Below, one piece after another: positions 37,473 through 46,931 of a stretch of DNA of 64,000 nucleotides. Each line of letters starts with the position of its first letter. The stretch's first letter is position 1. The position numbers and the translations under genes are program-made. The notes below the pieces were generated by a model. The model saw only the letters and a list, made by a program, of their open reading frames with translations. It was not told where the DNA came from and made no database searches. This stretch comes from CBDCRK01 sp965220955 (GTDB taxonomy: Bacteria; Desulfobacterota; Binatia; Bin18; CBDCRK01), in contig CBDCRK010000036.1 in assembly GCA_965220955.1 (NCBI GenBank), forward strand, positions 124,001 to 188,000, read 5' to 3'.

Positions 37473-37882
37473 GTGCGCAACAATCGGTGCTCGGCAATTT
37501 GCTCGCCGATGTAGCCAAGGCGGTGCGGGACATGTCCGACGACGAATTCGAAAAATTGGTCAAAGGCGAATTACGCCCCTCCATCTCCTTCAAGGAGCGT
37601 GGCAGCGGCGTCAAGAGTCGCAAGCTACCTCCCGCCATCTCGGAGGAGGAACTGCGCAGCATTCAGATGAAGTTGAACGCGGCCCGAACCCGTGAGGAGG
37701 GCTATAGTATCGTGCAAGAAGCCTTTCCACAGAAGAAACGGTTGTTCGCTTTCGCCAAGTCTCTGGACCTACCGGTCCAGCAAAAGGACAAGGTCGAAAG
37801 GATTCGTGAGAAAATCGTGAGTTCCACGGTTGGTCGGCGGCTCAGCAGCGAGGCCATCCGCGGCGGCTACTCTGCCAAATAG
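37469..37882 (+). CDS. small partner of the ParA-type ATPase, unknown
   Basis: A 137-residue basic, helical protein (VLGNLLADVAKAVRDMSDDEFEKLVKGEL, KDKVERIREKIVSSTVGRRLS). I do not recognise a family. The four-base overlap with the ATPase gene and the +8 or so net charge suggest a DNA-binding partner or effector. No ParB HTH is obvious. Confidence 0.6.
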   Translation: MSAQQSVLGNLLADVAKAVRDMSDDEFEKLVKGELRPSISFKERGSGVKSRKLPPAISEEELRSIQMKLNAARTREEGYSIVQEAFPQKKRLFAFAKSLDLPVQQKDKVERIREKIVSSTVGRRLSSEAIRGGYSAK

Positions 37883-38026
37883 CCACGCCCAGGCGCGTTT
37901 GCACCATACCCCCGCAAAATCACCTGGAGCCGAACATGCTGGTGTGGCCTGCAAGTTGAACCCAGAGCCCTCCGCGGTCCGAAGCAGAATGTGCGACACT
38001 GGAGCTTCCGGCCGGCTGGTAAAGGC

Positions 38027-38079
38027 CCCATCCATCGGCCTGCCTACCCTGCTCCCTGTACTGAAGCGAACCGAAACCT
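38027..38079 (+). repeat. direct repeat flanking the ParA cassette, right copy
   Basis: Partner of 36281-36332 in the same orientation (shared CCCATCCATCGGCCTGCC, then GCTCC, GAACC and AAACCT). Confidence 0.65.
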
Positions 38080-38130
38080 GTCGAACGGCCGTATTTCACC
38101 TTTGGTCCGATTTTGACAGGCTTGAACAAC

Positions 38131-38166
38131 TCATTATACTGAGTAAAATTACTCACTGTAATGAGT
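38131..38166. promoter_or_regulatory. triple GAGTAA/TTACTCA operator over the AAA_14 start
   Basis: TGAGTAAAATTACTCA (38140-38155) is a perfect 16-bp palindrome. On both sides the same half-sites recur: ACTCATTATACTGAGT and ACTCACTGTAATGAGT. The last overlaps the start codon. This looks like cooperative binding of a repressor, perhaps the gene's own product or a relative. Confidence 0.5.
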
Positions 38167-39369
38167 AAATCGTCGAGCTATCTTCGTCCCCAAACCCAAG
38201 AGTTAGCCCGCCGTCTGCTGGAGCCGCGCCGTTTTATCCAGGTCGTTGCCGGCTCACGGCAGGTCGGCAAAACAACGCTGGCGGGGCAGGCGGCAAGACA
38301 GTCCGGCCTACCAACCCGCTATGCCAGCGCGGATGAGCCGACCTTGCGCGGCGTCCAGTGGATTGAACAGCAATGGGAGGCGGCGCGAAGTCTCGCCGAT
38401 GAGGCGGATACAGATGGGGCGCTCCTCGTTCTTGACGAGGTGCAGAAGGTCACGGGCTGGTCTGAGGTCGTCAAGCACCTGTGGGATGCCGACACCCGTA
38501 CAGGCCGGCCGCTGAAGGTCGTCCTGCTCGGCTCGGCTCCACTTCTTGTCGAGCGTGGCCTGAGCGAGAGCCTGGCTGGACGTTTCGAAATGGTGCGTCT
38601 GCCGCACTGGAGCTTTGCCGAAATGCGAGAGGCATTCGGCTGGTCTCTGGACCAGTACCTTTTCTACGGCGCGTATCCCGGCGCGGCGCCGCTCATCCGG
38701 CAACCGGTCCGCTGGGCGCGCTACGTCCGCGACTCGCTCATTGAACCCATCATCTCCCGCGACGTGCTGCTCCTCTCCCGCGTAGACAAGCCGGCTTTGC
38801 TGCGCAGACTGCTTGAACTGGGGTGCGCCTACTCTGGACAGATTCTTTCCTACACCAAGATGCTCGGTCAGCTACAAGACGCCGGCAACGCGACCACGTT
38901 GGCCCATTACCTCGACCTGTTGTCCGGTGCGGGTCTGGTCACCGGCCTGCAAAAATACGCCGGGGGTGTAGCGCGGCGGCGGGCGGCGAGCCCCAAGCTC
39001 CAGGTCTTCAACACCGCTCTGATCACGGCGCAGGCGGGAATTACTCTTAAGCAGGCCCGCGAAGATCGTGCGTTCTGGGGACGGCTGGTAGAGTCGGCGG
39101 TCGGTGCGCATCTGACCAACGCTGCGGCCATGGGCGACTGCGAAGCCTATTACTGGCGCGAGCGCAACCGCGAGGTGGATTTTGTTGTGCGTGCCGGCAA
39201 CAGGCTGGTCGCCATTGAAGTAAAAAGCGGACGTGCTGCCGACACGCTGGCTGGTATGGCAGCTTTTTCCGAGGCATTTCGACCAACGCGCAAACTGCTC
39301 GTTGGCGGCGACGGCATCGACATCGAGACTTTCCTGTTGAAATCCGTCGAGGACTGGCTGAAAACATGA
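38161..39369 (+). CDS. AAA_14/DUF4143 ATPase
   Basis: A 402-residue protein. P-loop GSRQVGKTT at 31-39, Walker B LLVLDEVQKV, then a winged-helix region, and the DUF4143 C-terminal domain with YYWRERNREVDFVVRAG and AIEVKSG (a PD-(D/E)xK-like core). The family is common, often beside restriction systems, and its role is unknown. The stop overlaps hsdR (ATGA). The three-site operator ahead of it suggests tight control. Confidence 0.88.
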   Translation: MSKSSSYLRPQTQELARRLLEPRRFIQVVAGSRQVGKTTLAGQAARQSGLPTRYASADEPTLRGVQWIEQQWEAARSLADEADTDGALLVLDEVQKVTGWSEVVKHLWDADTRTGRPLKVVLLGSAPLLVERGLSESLAGRFEMVRLPHWSFAEMREAFGWSLDQYLFYGAYPGAAPLIRQPVRWARYVRDSLIEPIISRDVLLLSRVDKPALLRRLLELGCAYSGQILSYTKMLGQLQDAGNATTLAHYLDLLSGAGLVTGLQKYAGGVARRRAASPKLQVFNTALITAQAGITLKQAREDRAFWGRLVESAVGAHLTNAAAMGDCEAYYWRERNREVDFVVRAGNRLVAIEVKSGRAADTLAGMAAFSEAFRPTRKLLVGGDGIDIETFLLKSVEDWLKT

Positions 39370-42300
39370 CCGGATTTACGGAATCCACCGTCGAACAGGC
39401 CGCCCTCTCCTGGTTGGAGAGGCTGGGTTGGAACATCGCTCACGGGCCGGACATCGCCCCCGATATGCCGAGCGCAGAGCGCACCGATTACAGCGAGGTT
39501 GTGCTGGAACGGCGGCTGCGAGATGCGCTCGCCCGGCTCAACCCCGACCTTCCCGCCGCTGCACTCGAAGACGCCTTCCGCAAGCTGACCCGGCCGGAGG
39601 GTCCAACGGTTGAAGCCCGCAACCGCGCCTTCTACCGCATGACCGTGGACGGCGTGACGGTGGAGTACCGCGAGGCCGGCGGTGCGGTTCGCGGGGCGCA
39701 GGCGCGCACGCTCGCCTTTGATGATCCCGCCAACAACGACTGGCTAGCAGTCAACCAGTTCACCGTGGTCGAGAACAAGCACGAGCGGCGCCTCGATGTG
39801 GTGCTGTTTGTCAACGGCCTGCCGCTCGGGGTGATCGAACTCAAGAACCCGGCGGACGAGGAAGCAACGATTTGGACCGCTTGGCAACAGCTCCAGACCT
39901 ACAAGGCCGAAATCCCCTCGCTGTTCGCCTTCAACGCCGCGCTCATCGTGTCGGACGGGCTCGACGCCCGCATCGGCACCCTCACCGCCGGGCGGGAGTG
40001 GTTCAAGCCCTGGCGCACAATCTCGGGCGAGACGCTGGCTGACCCGCACCTGCCCGAATTGCAGGTGATGCTCGAAGGCGTCTGTGCCCGCGGCGCCGCG
40101 GCCGGCGCCGGTTCCTCTCTCTGGTCCGAGACTTCATTGTGTTCGAGGACAACGGCAGCGGGGCGCTGATCAAGAAGATGGCGGGCTACCATCAGTTTCA
40201 TGCGGTCGAGGTAGCGGTTGCCGAGACCTTGCGCGCGGCCAAATTGCAGGAGGCTGTTGGGCGCGTTGCCGAAGACCTCGGCCGCTACGAGTCGGGCCGC
40301 AAGCCGGGCGGTGCGCTAGGCGACCGGCGGATCGGCGTTGTGTGGCACACCCAGGGCTCGGGCAAGAGCCTGACTATGGCCTTCTATGCCGGGCGCATTA
40401 TCCGCGAGCCAGCAATGGCCAACCCAACCGTGGTTGTGCTTACCGATCGCAACGACCTCGACGACCAGCTCTTCGGCACCTTTGCGCGCTGCCGAGAGCT
40501 GTTGCGCCAGCCCCCGGTACAGGCGGAAAGCCGGGCGGACTTGCGTGCCAGGCTTGCGGTCGAATCGGGCGGCGTGGTGTTTACCACCATTCAGAAGTTT
40601 TTTCCCGAAGAGCCCTCAGCCGGGGAGCGCGAGGGGCGTGCCCCTCGCATAGGAAAGCGGGGCGACCGGCATCCGTTGCTGTCGGAGCGGCGCAACATTG
40701 TGGTCATTGCCGATGAGGCGCACCGCAGCCAGTACGATTTTATCGATGGCTATGCCCGCCACATGCGCGATGCTCTGCCCTATGCCTCTTTTGTTGGCTT
40801 CACCGGCACGCCGATCGAATTGCAGGACGCCAGCACCCGCGCGGTGTTCGGCGACTACATCAGCATCTACGACATCCAGCGCGCAGTCGAGGATAAGGCA
40901 ACGGTGCCGATCTACTATGAGAGCAGACTTGCCAAGCTTACCCTGGACGAACGCGAGAGACCGAAGATCGACCCCGGCTTTGAGGAGGCGACCGAGGGCG
41001 AGGAAATAGCGCGCAAGGAAAAACTCAAGACCAAATGGGCGCAACTCGAAGCAATTGTTGGCGCCGAGAAGCGCCTGGCACTTGTTGCCCGCGACATTGT
41101 TGCACATTTCGAGCAGCGCATCGAGGCCATGGACGGCAAGGCGATGGTTGTGTGCATGAGCCGTCGGATTTGCATCGACCTCTACCGCGAACTTGTACGC
41201 CTGCGCCCCGATTGGCATCATGAGGACGACAACAAGGGCGGCCTCAAGGTTGTGATGACCGGCGCCGCCTCCGACCCGCCCGGCTGGCAACAACATTTCC
41301 GCAATAAACCCCGGCGCGAGGCGCTGGCGAGCCGATTCCGCGACCCGGATGACCCGCTGCGCATGGTGTTGGTGCGCGACATGTGGCTCACCGGCTTTGA
41401 TGCGCCAAGCCTGCATACCATGTATGTTGACAAACCGATGCGCGGCCACGGGCTGATGCAGGCCATCGCCCGGGTCAACCGGGTGTTCAAGGACAAGCCG
41501 GGCGGCCTTGTTGTTGATTACCTGGGCCTTGCCCATGAACTCAAGCGCGCGCTGGCAACCTACACCGAAAGCGGCGGCAGCGGGCAGACCGCTCTCGATC
41601 AAGAGGAAGCGGTCGCGCTGATGCTGGAGAAATACGAGATCTGCCGCGGCCTGTTCCACGGCTTTGACCGGTCCAGGTGGATAACCGGCACACCGGAGGA
41701 ACGGCTGGGCCTGCTGCCGGCGGCCCAGGAACACATCCTGGCCCAGGAGCACGGCAAGGAGCGCTGCGTGCAGTCGGTGCGCGGGCTCTTGCAAGCCTTT
41801 GCCCTTGCCGTCCCGCATGACAACGCAATCCGCATTCGTGACGACGTGGCCTTCTTTCAGGCCGTCCAAGCGGTTCTGGGCAAGCGCGCTCCGGCCGAGG
41901 CGCGGCCCGAAGAGGAGCTGGACTATGCCGTGCGCCAGATTGTCTCGCGCGCGGTCGCGTCGGAGGGTGTTATCGACGTCTTCGCCGCCGCCGGCCTGGA
42001 AAAGCCGAATATGTCGATTCTCGCCGATGAATTTCTCGCCGAGGTGCGCAACATGCCGCAACGCAACCTTGCCGTCGAGCTGTTGCAGAAACTGCTGAGG
42101 GGCGAACTTGCCGCCCGCCGGAAACGAAATGTTGTCCAGGCGCGGTCTTTCGCCGAGATGCTGGAACAAACCCTCCGCCGTTATCGGGCCCGCGCAATAG
42201 AAGCCGCTCAGGTGATCGAGGAACTGATCCAGCTTGCCCGAGAACTGCGTGAAGCCAACGCCCGCGGCGAGACGCTTGGACTCTCGGAAGACGAGCTCGC

Positions 42301-42565
42301 CTTCTACGACGCGCTCGAGACCAATGAGAGCGCGGTCCAGGTACTTGGCAACGAGACCCTTCGGGCAATCGCAAGAGAGCTAGTCGAGACCGTGCGTGGC
42401 AACATCACCATTGACTGGACGCTGCGCGAGAATGTCCGGGCGAATCTGCGGCGGCTGGTCAAGCGCATTCTCCGCAAGTATGGCTACCCGCCGGACAAGC
42501 AGGAAAAGGCAACGCAGACGGTGCTGGAGCAGGCGGAGGTGCTATCCGCCGGCTGGGCCGCCTGA
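39366..42565 (+). pseudogene. hsdR: type I restriction subunit HsdR, frameshifted
   Basis: The first frame (267 residues) holds the PD-(D/E)xK nuclease domain (VVENKHERRLDVVLFVNGL, GVIELKNPA). The second (from about 40120) holds the helicase: P-loop GSGKSLTM, DEAH (IADEAHRSQYDF), GFTGTPIE, LTGFDAPSLHTMYVDKP and the C-terminal HsdM-contact part. The frames meet at a GC-rich run (40086-40111) where one base is missing or extra. Joined, the chain would be about 1050 residues, the normal HsdR length. If genuine, restriction is lost. A sequencing error in the GC run is a real alternative. Confidence 0.85.
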
Positions 42566-42736
42566 GCCGAGGCGGGAAGACCTGCGCCTGCATGTCGACC
42601 GTTGCGCCGATACTGGGAAGAAGGATCAAAACTATGAGGTGAGGGACAGGGAAATCTTTTCTTCCTCTTGCTGTTTACCCCTCACCCCTGTCTGCGTGCA
42701 ACGCACAGGCAGGCATTACCGACTGTGCTGCTCCTC

Positions 42737-43864
42737 TTAGCCAAGCCCATAGAGGTTAGCAGCGTTGCCTACAACCAGCTTGTACACATCCGCCTCCGGA
42801 ATCCCGGCAAAGTCCTTGGCTATCTGCTCCCGAGAATAAGGGAAGGTCCCCTCGGTATGCGGATAGTCCGATCCCCACATAATGCGATCTATTGGCAGAA
42901 GCCCCTCCCGCGCCAACACCACCCCTGGGCGGTCATCCTCAAATGTTGCCCAAAACTGCCGGTTAAAGTAAAAACTGGGCGCCTTCTCCAACTGGGGCTC
43001 CATCCAGCGACGGTGATCCTTCCACCAGTGATCCATAAAGGTCAACACCGAGGGAATCCAGCCAATCCCACCCTCGGCTATGATAAAGCGCAACTTAGGA
43101 TACCGTTGGGGTACCCCTGCCCAGATTAACTCCGCCACCGCCCGCATCCCGGTCCCGATCTTAGCGTCGACCACTCCTAAACCTATTCCTAGTTTCAGAA
43201 ATTTGTCATAGACGGGCTCTCCGGTAGTGCCAATATGGATGGATATCGGCATTCCTACCTCCTGAAGGGTAGCCCACAGCGGTTCATAGTCGGGGTGCGA
43301 ATAGGGCCGGTCAACCATTGTTGTAGGCATAGATATTGTCTTGATCCCCTTTAGGCCAGCCACCCGCTGGGCTTCCTCCATCGCCCACTGCATGGGTCCC
43401 CGCATGGGCACCATCACTCCCCCCAAAAAATGCTCTGGCGCTACCGCACAGAACTCACTCGCCCAGTCGTTATACACCCGAATGCATTCCCGCTGATACT
43501 CTGCATCCGGGGCCGCCCAAAACTGCAGCCCAAATGCACCCGGGTACATGACCTCGGCCCGGATATGATCGAGTTCCAGGTCGTTCATGCGAGCCTGCGG
43601 GTCCCAGGCCCCGGGCCGGGTGTCGGCATGCCGGTGTCCGCCCATCATCTGAACTTCCCCGGCAATCTTGTCCTCCAGCGAGGCTCCCTCAAGCCCCACC
43701 GGAAAAGGCGTTACCCCGTCAATGAAGTAGTAGTCGGCATCCGTACGTGCCTCGACGCGCGGAGCCCGATCCCGAAACCGTTTGTCCATCCGGGCGGTCC
43801 ACAGATCTGCTGGCTCGACAAAATGCCCATCTGCTGAGATATAGCCACCTTCAATGCTTACCAT
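42737..43864 (-). CDS. amidohydrolase-2 family metal-dependent hydrolase
   Basis: A 375-residue TIM-barrel protein: ISADGHFVEPADLW at the N-terminus (a D-x-H start like the 12.3-kb member), SIHIGTTGEP with a candidate metal His, FIIAEGGIGWIPSVLTFMDHWW, and IMWGSDYPHTEGTFP with the conserved Asp near the end. AAGGAGGG is well placed. It is the first gene after the hsd island and lies on the opposite strand to it. It is a different paralogue from the first amidohydrolase and probably acts on another substrate. Confidence 0.9.
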   Translation of the reverse strand: MVSIEGGYISADGHFVEPADLWTARMDKRFRDRAPRVEARTDADYYFIDGVTPFPVGLEGASLEDKIAGEVQMMGGHRHADTRPGAWDPQARMNDLELDHIRAEVMYPGAFGLQFWAAPDAEYQRECIRVYNDWASEFCAVAPEHFLGGVMVPMRGPMQWAMEEAQRVAGLKGIKTISMPTTMVDRPYSHPDYEPLWATLQEVGMPISIHIGTTGEPVYDKFLKLGIGLGVVDAKIGTGMRAVAELIWAGVPQRYPKLRFIIAEGGIGWIPSVLTFMDHWWKDHRRWMEPQLEKAPSFYFNRQFWATFEDDRPGVVLAREGLLPIDRIMWGSDYPHTEGTFPYSREQIAKDFAGIPEADVYKLVVGNAANLYGLG

Positions 43865-43994
43865 AAAAAACCCTCCTTATCTGTGATGAAACTCCGTTAG
43901 ACAAAATCGCAGCCCTAAAGAGCCACCCAGAAAGAACCTCTCAGGTTAGCCTTGGAGCACCCTGCCGCCCTTCCCTCTACACCTCCGTTCTTTT

Positions 43995-44633
43995 CTAACC
44001 GCCTGCTGAGTTCAGAGGAGCAAGCAGTCCTTCTACCTCAACCAACAGTTCCGCTACTGTGTGACTTGGCCCTCTAAACACTGTTACAACATTCCCGTCC
44101 TGGTCGATAATGTAAGTGGCTACCAAATGGTTGATCTCTTTGCCAGGCTGCCCATGGTAGTCTACCCCATACTGAAAGGCCACATTAATGATCTCCTGGC
44201 TACTGCCGGTCAAGAACTTCCACCCCGAGGTATCTGCCCGATAGCGCTGAGCATACTGTTTAAGGACGGCCGTGGTGTCATGCTGGGGATCTATAGTGAT
44301 AGAGAGGAGCATAACTTCTTTGCCAAAATGATCCCCTAGTCTCCTCTGGAGATGAGCAAACTTCCTTGACAAAATCGGACACGGCCCAGGACAGCGAGTA
44401 TAGATAAAGTCAAGCACTACAACTTTACCGCGTAAGCTAGAGAGGCGTAAAGGATGCTCATCCTGATCAATGAGGGCAAAATCTGGAGCCAATATAGGCT
44501 CCGGGGAATTTACCTTCTGGGTCGGGGCCGGCTCTTCGGTTCCTGCCTGGGCCAGAGCTTCTGCCGGCTCTCCTATCTGTGCCAAAGCGCTAAGACAGAG
44601 GATTAAGACAAAACGAAACCAGAACACCCTCAT
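43995..44633 (-). CDS. SCO1/SenC copper chaperone-like protein
   Basis: A 212-residue thioredoxin-fold protein behind a signal peptide (VFWFRFVLILCLSALAQ). The copper-binding C-x3-C (Cys81, Cys85 in YTRCPGPCP) and the distal His169 (EINHLVATYII) are all present. It should act in the periplasm in assembly of the CuA centre of cytochrome oxidase or as a thiol redox protein. The start at MRVFWF has GAGG upstream; a longer frame start lacks it. A DUF1329 gene lies 47 bases upstream on the same strand. Confidence 0.9.
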   Translation of the reverse strand: MRVFWFRFVLILCLSALAQIGEPAEALAQAGTEEPAPTQKVNSPEPILAPDFALIDQDEHPLRLSSLRGKVVVLDFIYTRCPGPCPILSRKFAHLQRRLGDHFGKEVMLLSITIDPQHDTTAVLKQYAQRYRADTSGWKFLTGSSQEIINVAFQYGVDYHGQPGKEINHLVATYIIDQDGNVVTVFRGPSHTVAELLVEVEGLLAPLNSAGG

Positions 44634-44680
44634 ACTAACCTCGTTAAAACTGCAAGATAATCGTAAAGACAGCACTTCTG

Positions 44681-46057
44681 CTAGCGCCGGCCGCTCGCCA
44701 TGTTACGCAACGAGAAAATCTGCTTGGTTCGCCCCGGGGATAATTCCTTGTGCACGGTATAGCAGTGGGTATAAGTGGCATGGGGCTTTTGCACATTGAT
44801 GGATACCTGGCCAATATGGATCAGAAGGTTATGACCCACGTTGGCGGAATAGTCCATCTTAAGATAGGGAGGCTGCAAAGCTTCCTCTGTAGCATAGCTC
44901 TCGGAGTACTTGAGAAAGTCCTGCCCTATGCGCAGGATCTGTTTCTGCTGATCATAGGCCAGCATCCAAACGGTCCAAAAGGTTTCAGCATCAATAAAGA
45001 TCCACTTGTGGCTGTAAGGATGCTTAGGGTCCTTAGGGATCTGCTCGATCACATGGCACTCCCTTAGTTCCCACCGCGCCCCCTGGGGCACCCACTGGTG
45101 AGGACCTCCAGCCTGGGGATGAGTGGCCAGATTCATGGTGGCTAACACCTTCTTTTTGCCTAGATACCGCCAGGTATGCTGATAAACCCGGCCATTAAAG
45201 CCCATACTATCCTCCGGGATAGAGTCGGCAAAAAGGCTGGACTCACTGGTGCGCTCAGAGGAGAGCATACGGCGGGGCTTGCGCTCCGAGGGCATATACA
45301 ACCAGCCATTCTCCTCTTTGTAGGGGTCAATATAGGAAACCTGAAGATTTTTGGTCCCAGCCATGTCTCGCGGGGAGCGAAACTCGGTCAGCATTTTTCC
45401 CCTGACCTCTTCATAGCCCGGCAGCAAACAATACTGCCCCTTAGCAAACTCAACAGAGGTCGAAATAAACTGATATTCCCGATCCAGCTTTCCATTTGGA
45501 CTGCGCGACCACATCACATGCGGCATCAAGTAATCATACGACCCTGGGTGCCACAGCATATTCCACAACACCTTCACCGCTGCTTGTGGGTCCTCGGGCT
45601 TGATCTTGGAAAAGGGGAAGCCTCCACCGGTAAACCCGACCAATGACCCATCCTCTTTCAGGTCATACTCCTCGTCCCTATTCTTTCCCCAGTCTTGGGG
45701 AGGAGGATAAGTGCCGGTGGCGGCAATCTCCATGTCCATCTCCGGGTAGAAGTAAAACTCCCAGGCCGGAAGTGGGATAAAAGGCTTAAGGGCTTCTTGA
45801 TCCGCCGCAGTGAGTCGCTGACCGGGCTGAAAAGTGGGCTTGGCATCCTGGTACTCTTCCAGCCACTTGAGCAGCGCTTGGTAACTCATCTCCGGCAAGG
45901 AAGTCAGCCGGGATCTATCTGATACGTCTCCCGAGTTACTTTCCTGAGGGTGAATACCATCAGCTAAAGACGGCACAGTGAATAGGACTCCCATAAGAAA
46001 GGTCACAATGGGAAGCATAATAAAGAGGCGCCGTCCCCTATAATATTTTTCTTGCAT
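44681..46057 (-). CDS. DUF1329 protein (paralogue 1)
   Basis: The 458-residue protein has a Sec signal (FIMLPIVTFLMGVLFTVPSLA). Its body holds DUF1329 features: WNHRY-like segments replaced by a shorter arrangement, then RRMLSSERTSESSLFADSIPEDSMGFNGRVYQHTWRYLG, the VIEQIPKDPKHPYSHKWIFID strand set and LRIGQDFLKY. DUF1329 proteins are outer-membrane-associated or periplasmic and share a LolA/LolB-like lipid-binding fold. In gammaproteobacteria they occur with sterol or hydrocarbon genes. AAAGGAGAG precedes the ATG. The SCO-like gene follows after 47 bases. Confidence 0.8.
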   Translation of the reverse strand: MQEKYYRGRRLFIMLPIVTFLMGVLFTVPSLADGIHPQESNSGDVSDRSRLTSLPEMSYQALLKWLEEYQDAKPTFQPGQRLTAADQEALKPFIPLPAWEFYFYPEMDMEIAATGTYPPPQDWGKNRDEEYDLKEDGSLVGFTGGGFPFSKIKPEDPQAAVKVLWNMLWHPGSYDYLMPHVMWSRSPNGKLDREYQFISTSVEFAKGQYCLLPGYEEVRGKMLTEFRSPRDMAGTKNLQVSYIDPYKEENGWLYMPSERKPRRMLSSERTSESSLFADSIPEDSMGFNGRVYQHTWRYLGKKKVLATMNLATHPQAGGPHQWVPQGARWELRECHVIEQIPKDPKHPYSHKWIFIDAETFWTVWMLAYDQQKQILRIGQDFLKYSESYATEEALQPPYLKMDYSANVGHNLLIHIGQVSINVQKPHATYTHCYTVHKELSPGRTKQIFSLRNMASGRR

Positions 46058-46167
46058 GCTTGCTCTCCTTTAATCTGTTAAATGGGATATTTTTCACTAC
46101 CGTGATAGCAAAATCCTCGGCCTGTGCAAGGGCGCTCCATAAGAGTCAAAAGCATGGCAAGCTTTCC

Positions 46168-46197
46168 TTGACAAAGTGAAAGTGACAAGAGTATAGA
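46168..46197 (+). promoter_or_regulatory. likely sigma-70-type promoter of the VOC gene
   Basis: TTGACA (46168-46173) and TATAGA (46192-46197) are 18 bases apart and lie about 40 bases ahead of the VOC start. The gap between the divergent DUF1329 and VOC genes has room for it. Confidence 0.4.
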
Positions 46198-46235
46198 AAG
46201 GAAGCAAAGCATAGAGAAGGGAAGGAGGATTAACC

Positions 46236-46766
46236 ATGTCAAATAAAGGCTTCTCTCATCTCGGACTCTCAACCCTGGACCTGGATAAAACCCGCGACTT
46301 CTACGAGAAGATCCTGGGATTTAAGGCGGTGCGTTGCGACACTATCAAGGTCAAGGAAGGCGGGCAGATCCGGCACATCTTCTTTGACACCGGACGCGAT
46401 CAGCTTATTGCCTTTATGGAGGCCCGTGGGGTGCCAGGGATTCCGGCAGAATACGATGCTGGGATCAATCGAGGGTTAGGGGTGCCCAGTGCCTTTTATC
46501 ATTTTGCCTTTGAGGCAGGTACAGAGGTGGCGTTAGAGGAGAAGCGCCAGGAGCTGCTGGCCAAGAAAGTAGAGGTCACGGATGTTGTAGACCACGGCTG
46601 GGTTAAATCCATCTACTTTAAAGATCCTAACGGGATGCAACTGGAGTATGCCTGTCTTACCCGAGATGCAGGCACTGAGGACGATGTGCGGATGCAGGAA
46701 CGCTTCGAGATATCTGTTCAACAGATGGGGTTAAACGACGCTAACATACGCACTGCTAGTTCTTAG
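46236..46766 (+). CDS. VOC (glyoxalase/extradiol dioxygenase fold) protein
   Basis: A 176-residue protein with two beta-alpha-beta-beta-beta units. The first starts SHLGLSTLDLDKTRDFYEKILGFKAV, where the His is a metal ligand. The second is YHFAFEAGTE (His) and SIYFKDPNGMQLEYACL (a Glu as third ligand). These cover two His and one Glu, the set used by VOC isomerases and ring-cleaving enzymes. GGAGGATT precedes the ATG. It is a single-gene unit between two minus-strand DUF1329 genes. Confidence 0.85.
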   Translation: MSNKGFSHLGLSTLDLDKTRDFYEKILGFKAVRCDTIKVKEGGQIRHIFFDTGRDQLIAFMEARGVPGIPAEYDAGINRGLGVPSAFYHFAFEAGTEVALEEKRQELLAKKVEVTDVVDHGWVKSIYFKDPNGMQLEYACLTRDAGTEDDVRMQERFEISVQQMGLNDANIRTASS

Positions 46767-46931
46767 TTTCCCTAACGGTAACCGGCATATCGGGCGATCA
46801 TTCCCTGGATGCTAGCTGAAACCATCGGCAGATCGCCCGCCTTGATCTCTCTTTCCTTCCCCGAAATCTGTAAAGACCGATTGACCCCCATGTGCCTGTC
46901 CCATGGGGGTAAGGCAAAATCATAACCCTTC

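Noticed and set aside
36516..37882. Plasmid or prophage origin because of the ParA-type gene
   Set aside because: No replication protein, ParB, parS-like repeats, integrase or phage structural genes lie nearby; the pair sits within an hsd operon.
40616..42169. A 517-codon minus-strand frame across hsdR
   Set aside because: It is antisense to conserved helicase motifs on the plus strand and has no family features of its own; high GC lets long antisense frames stay open.
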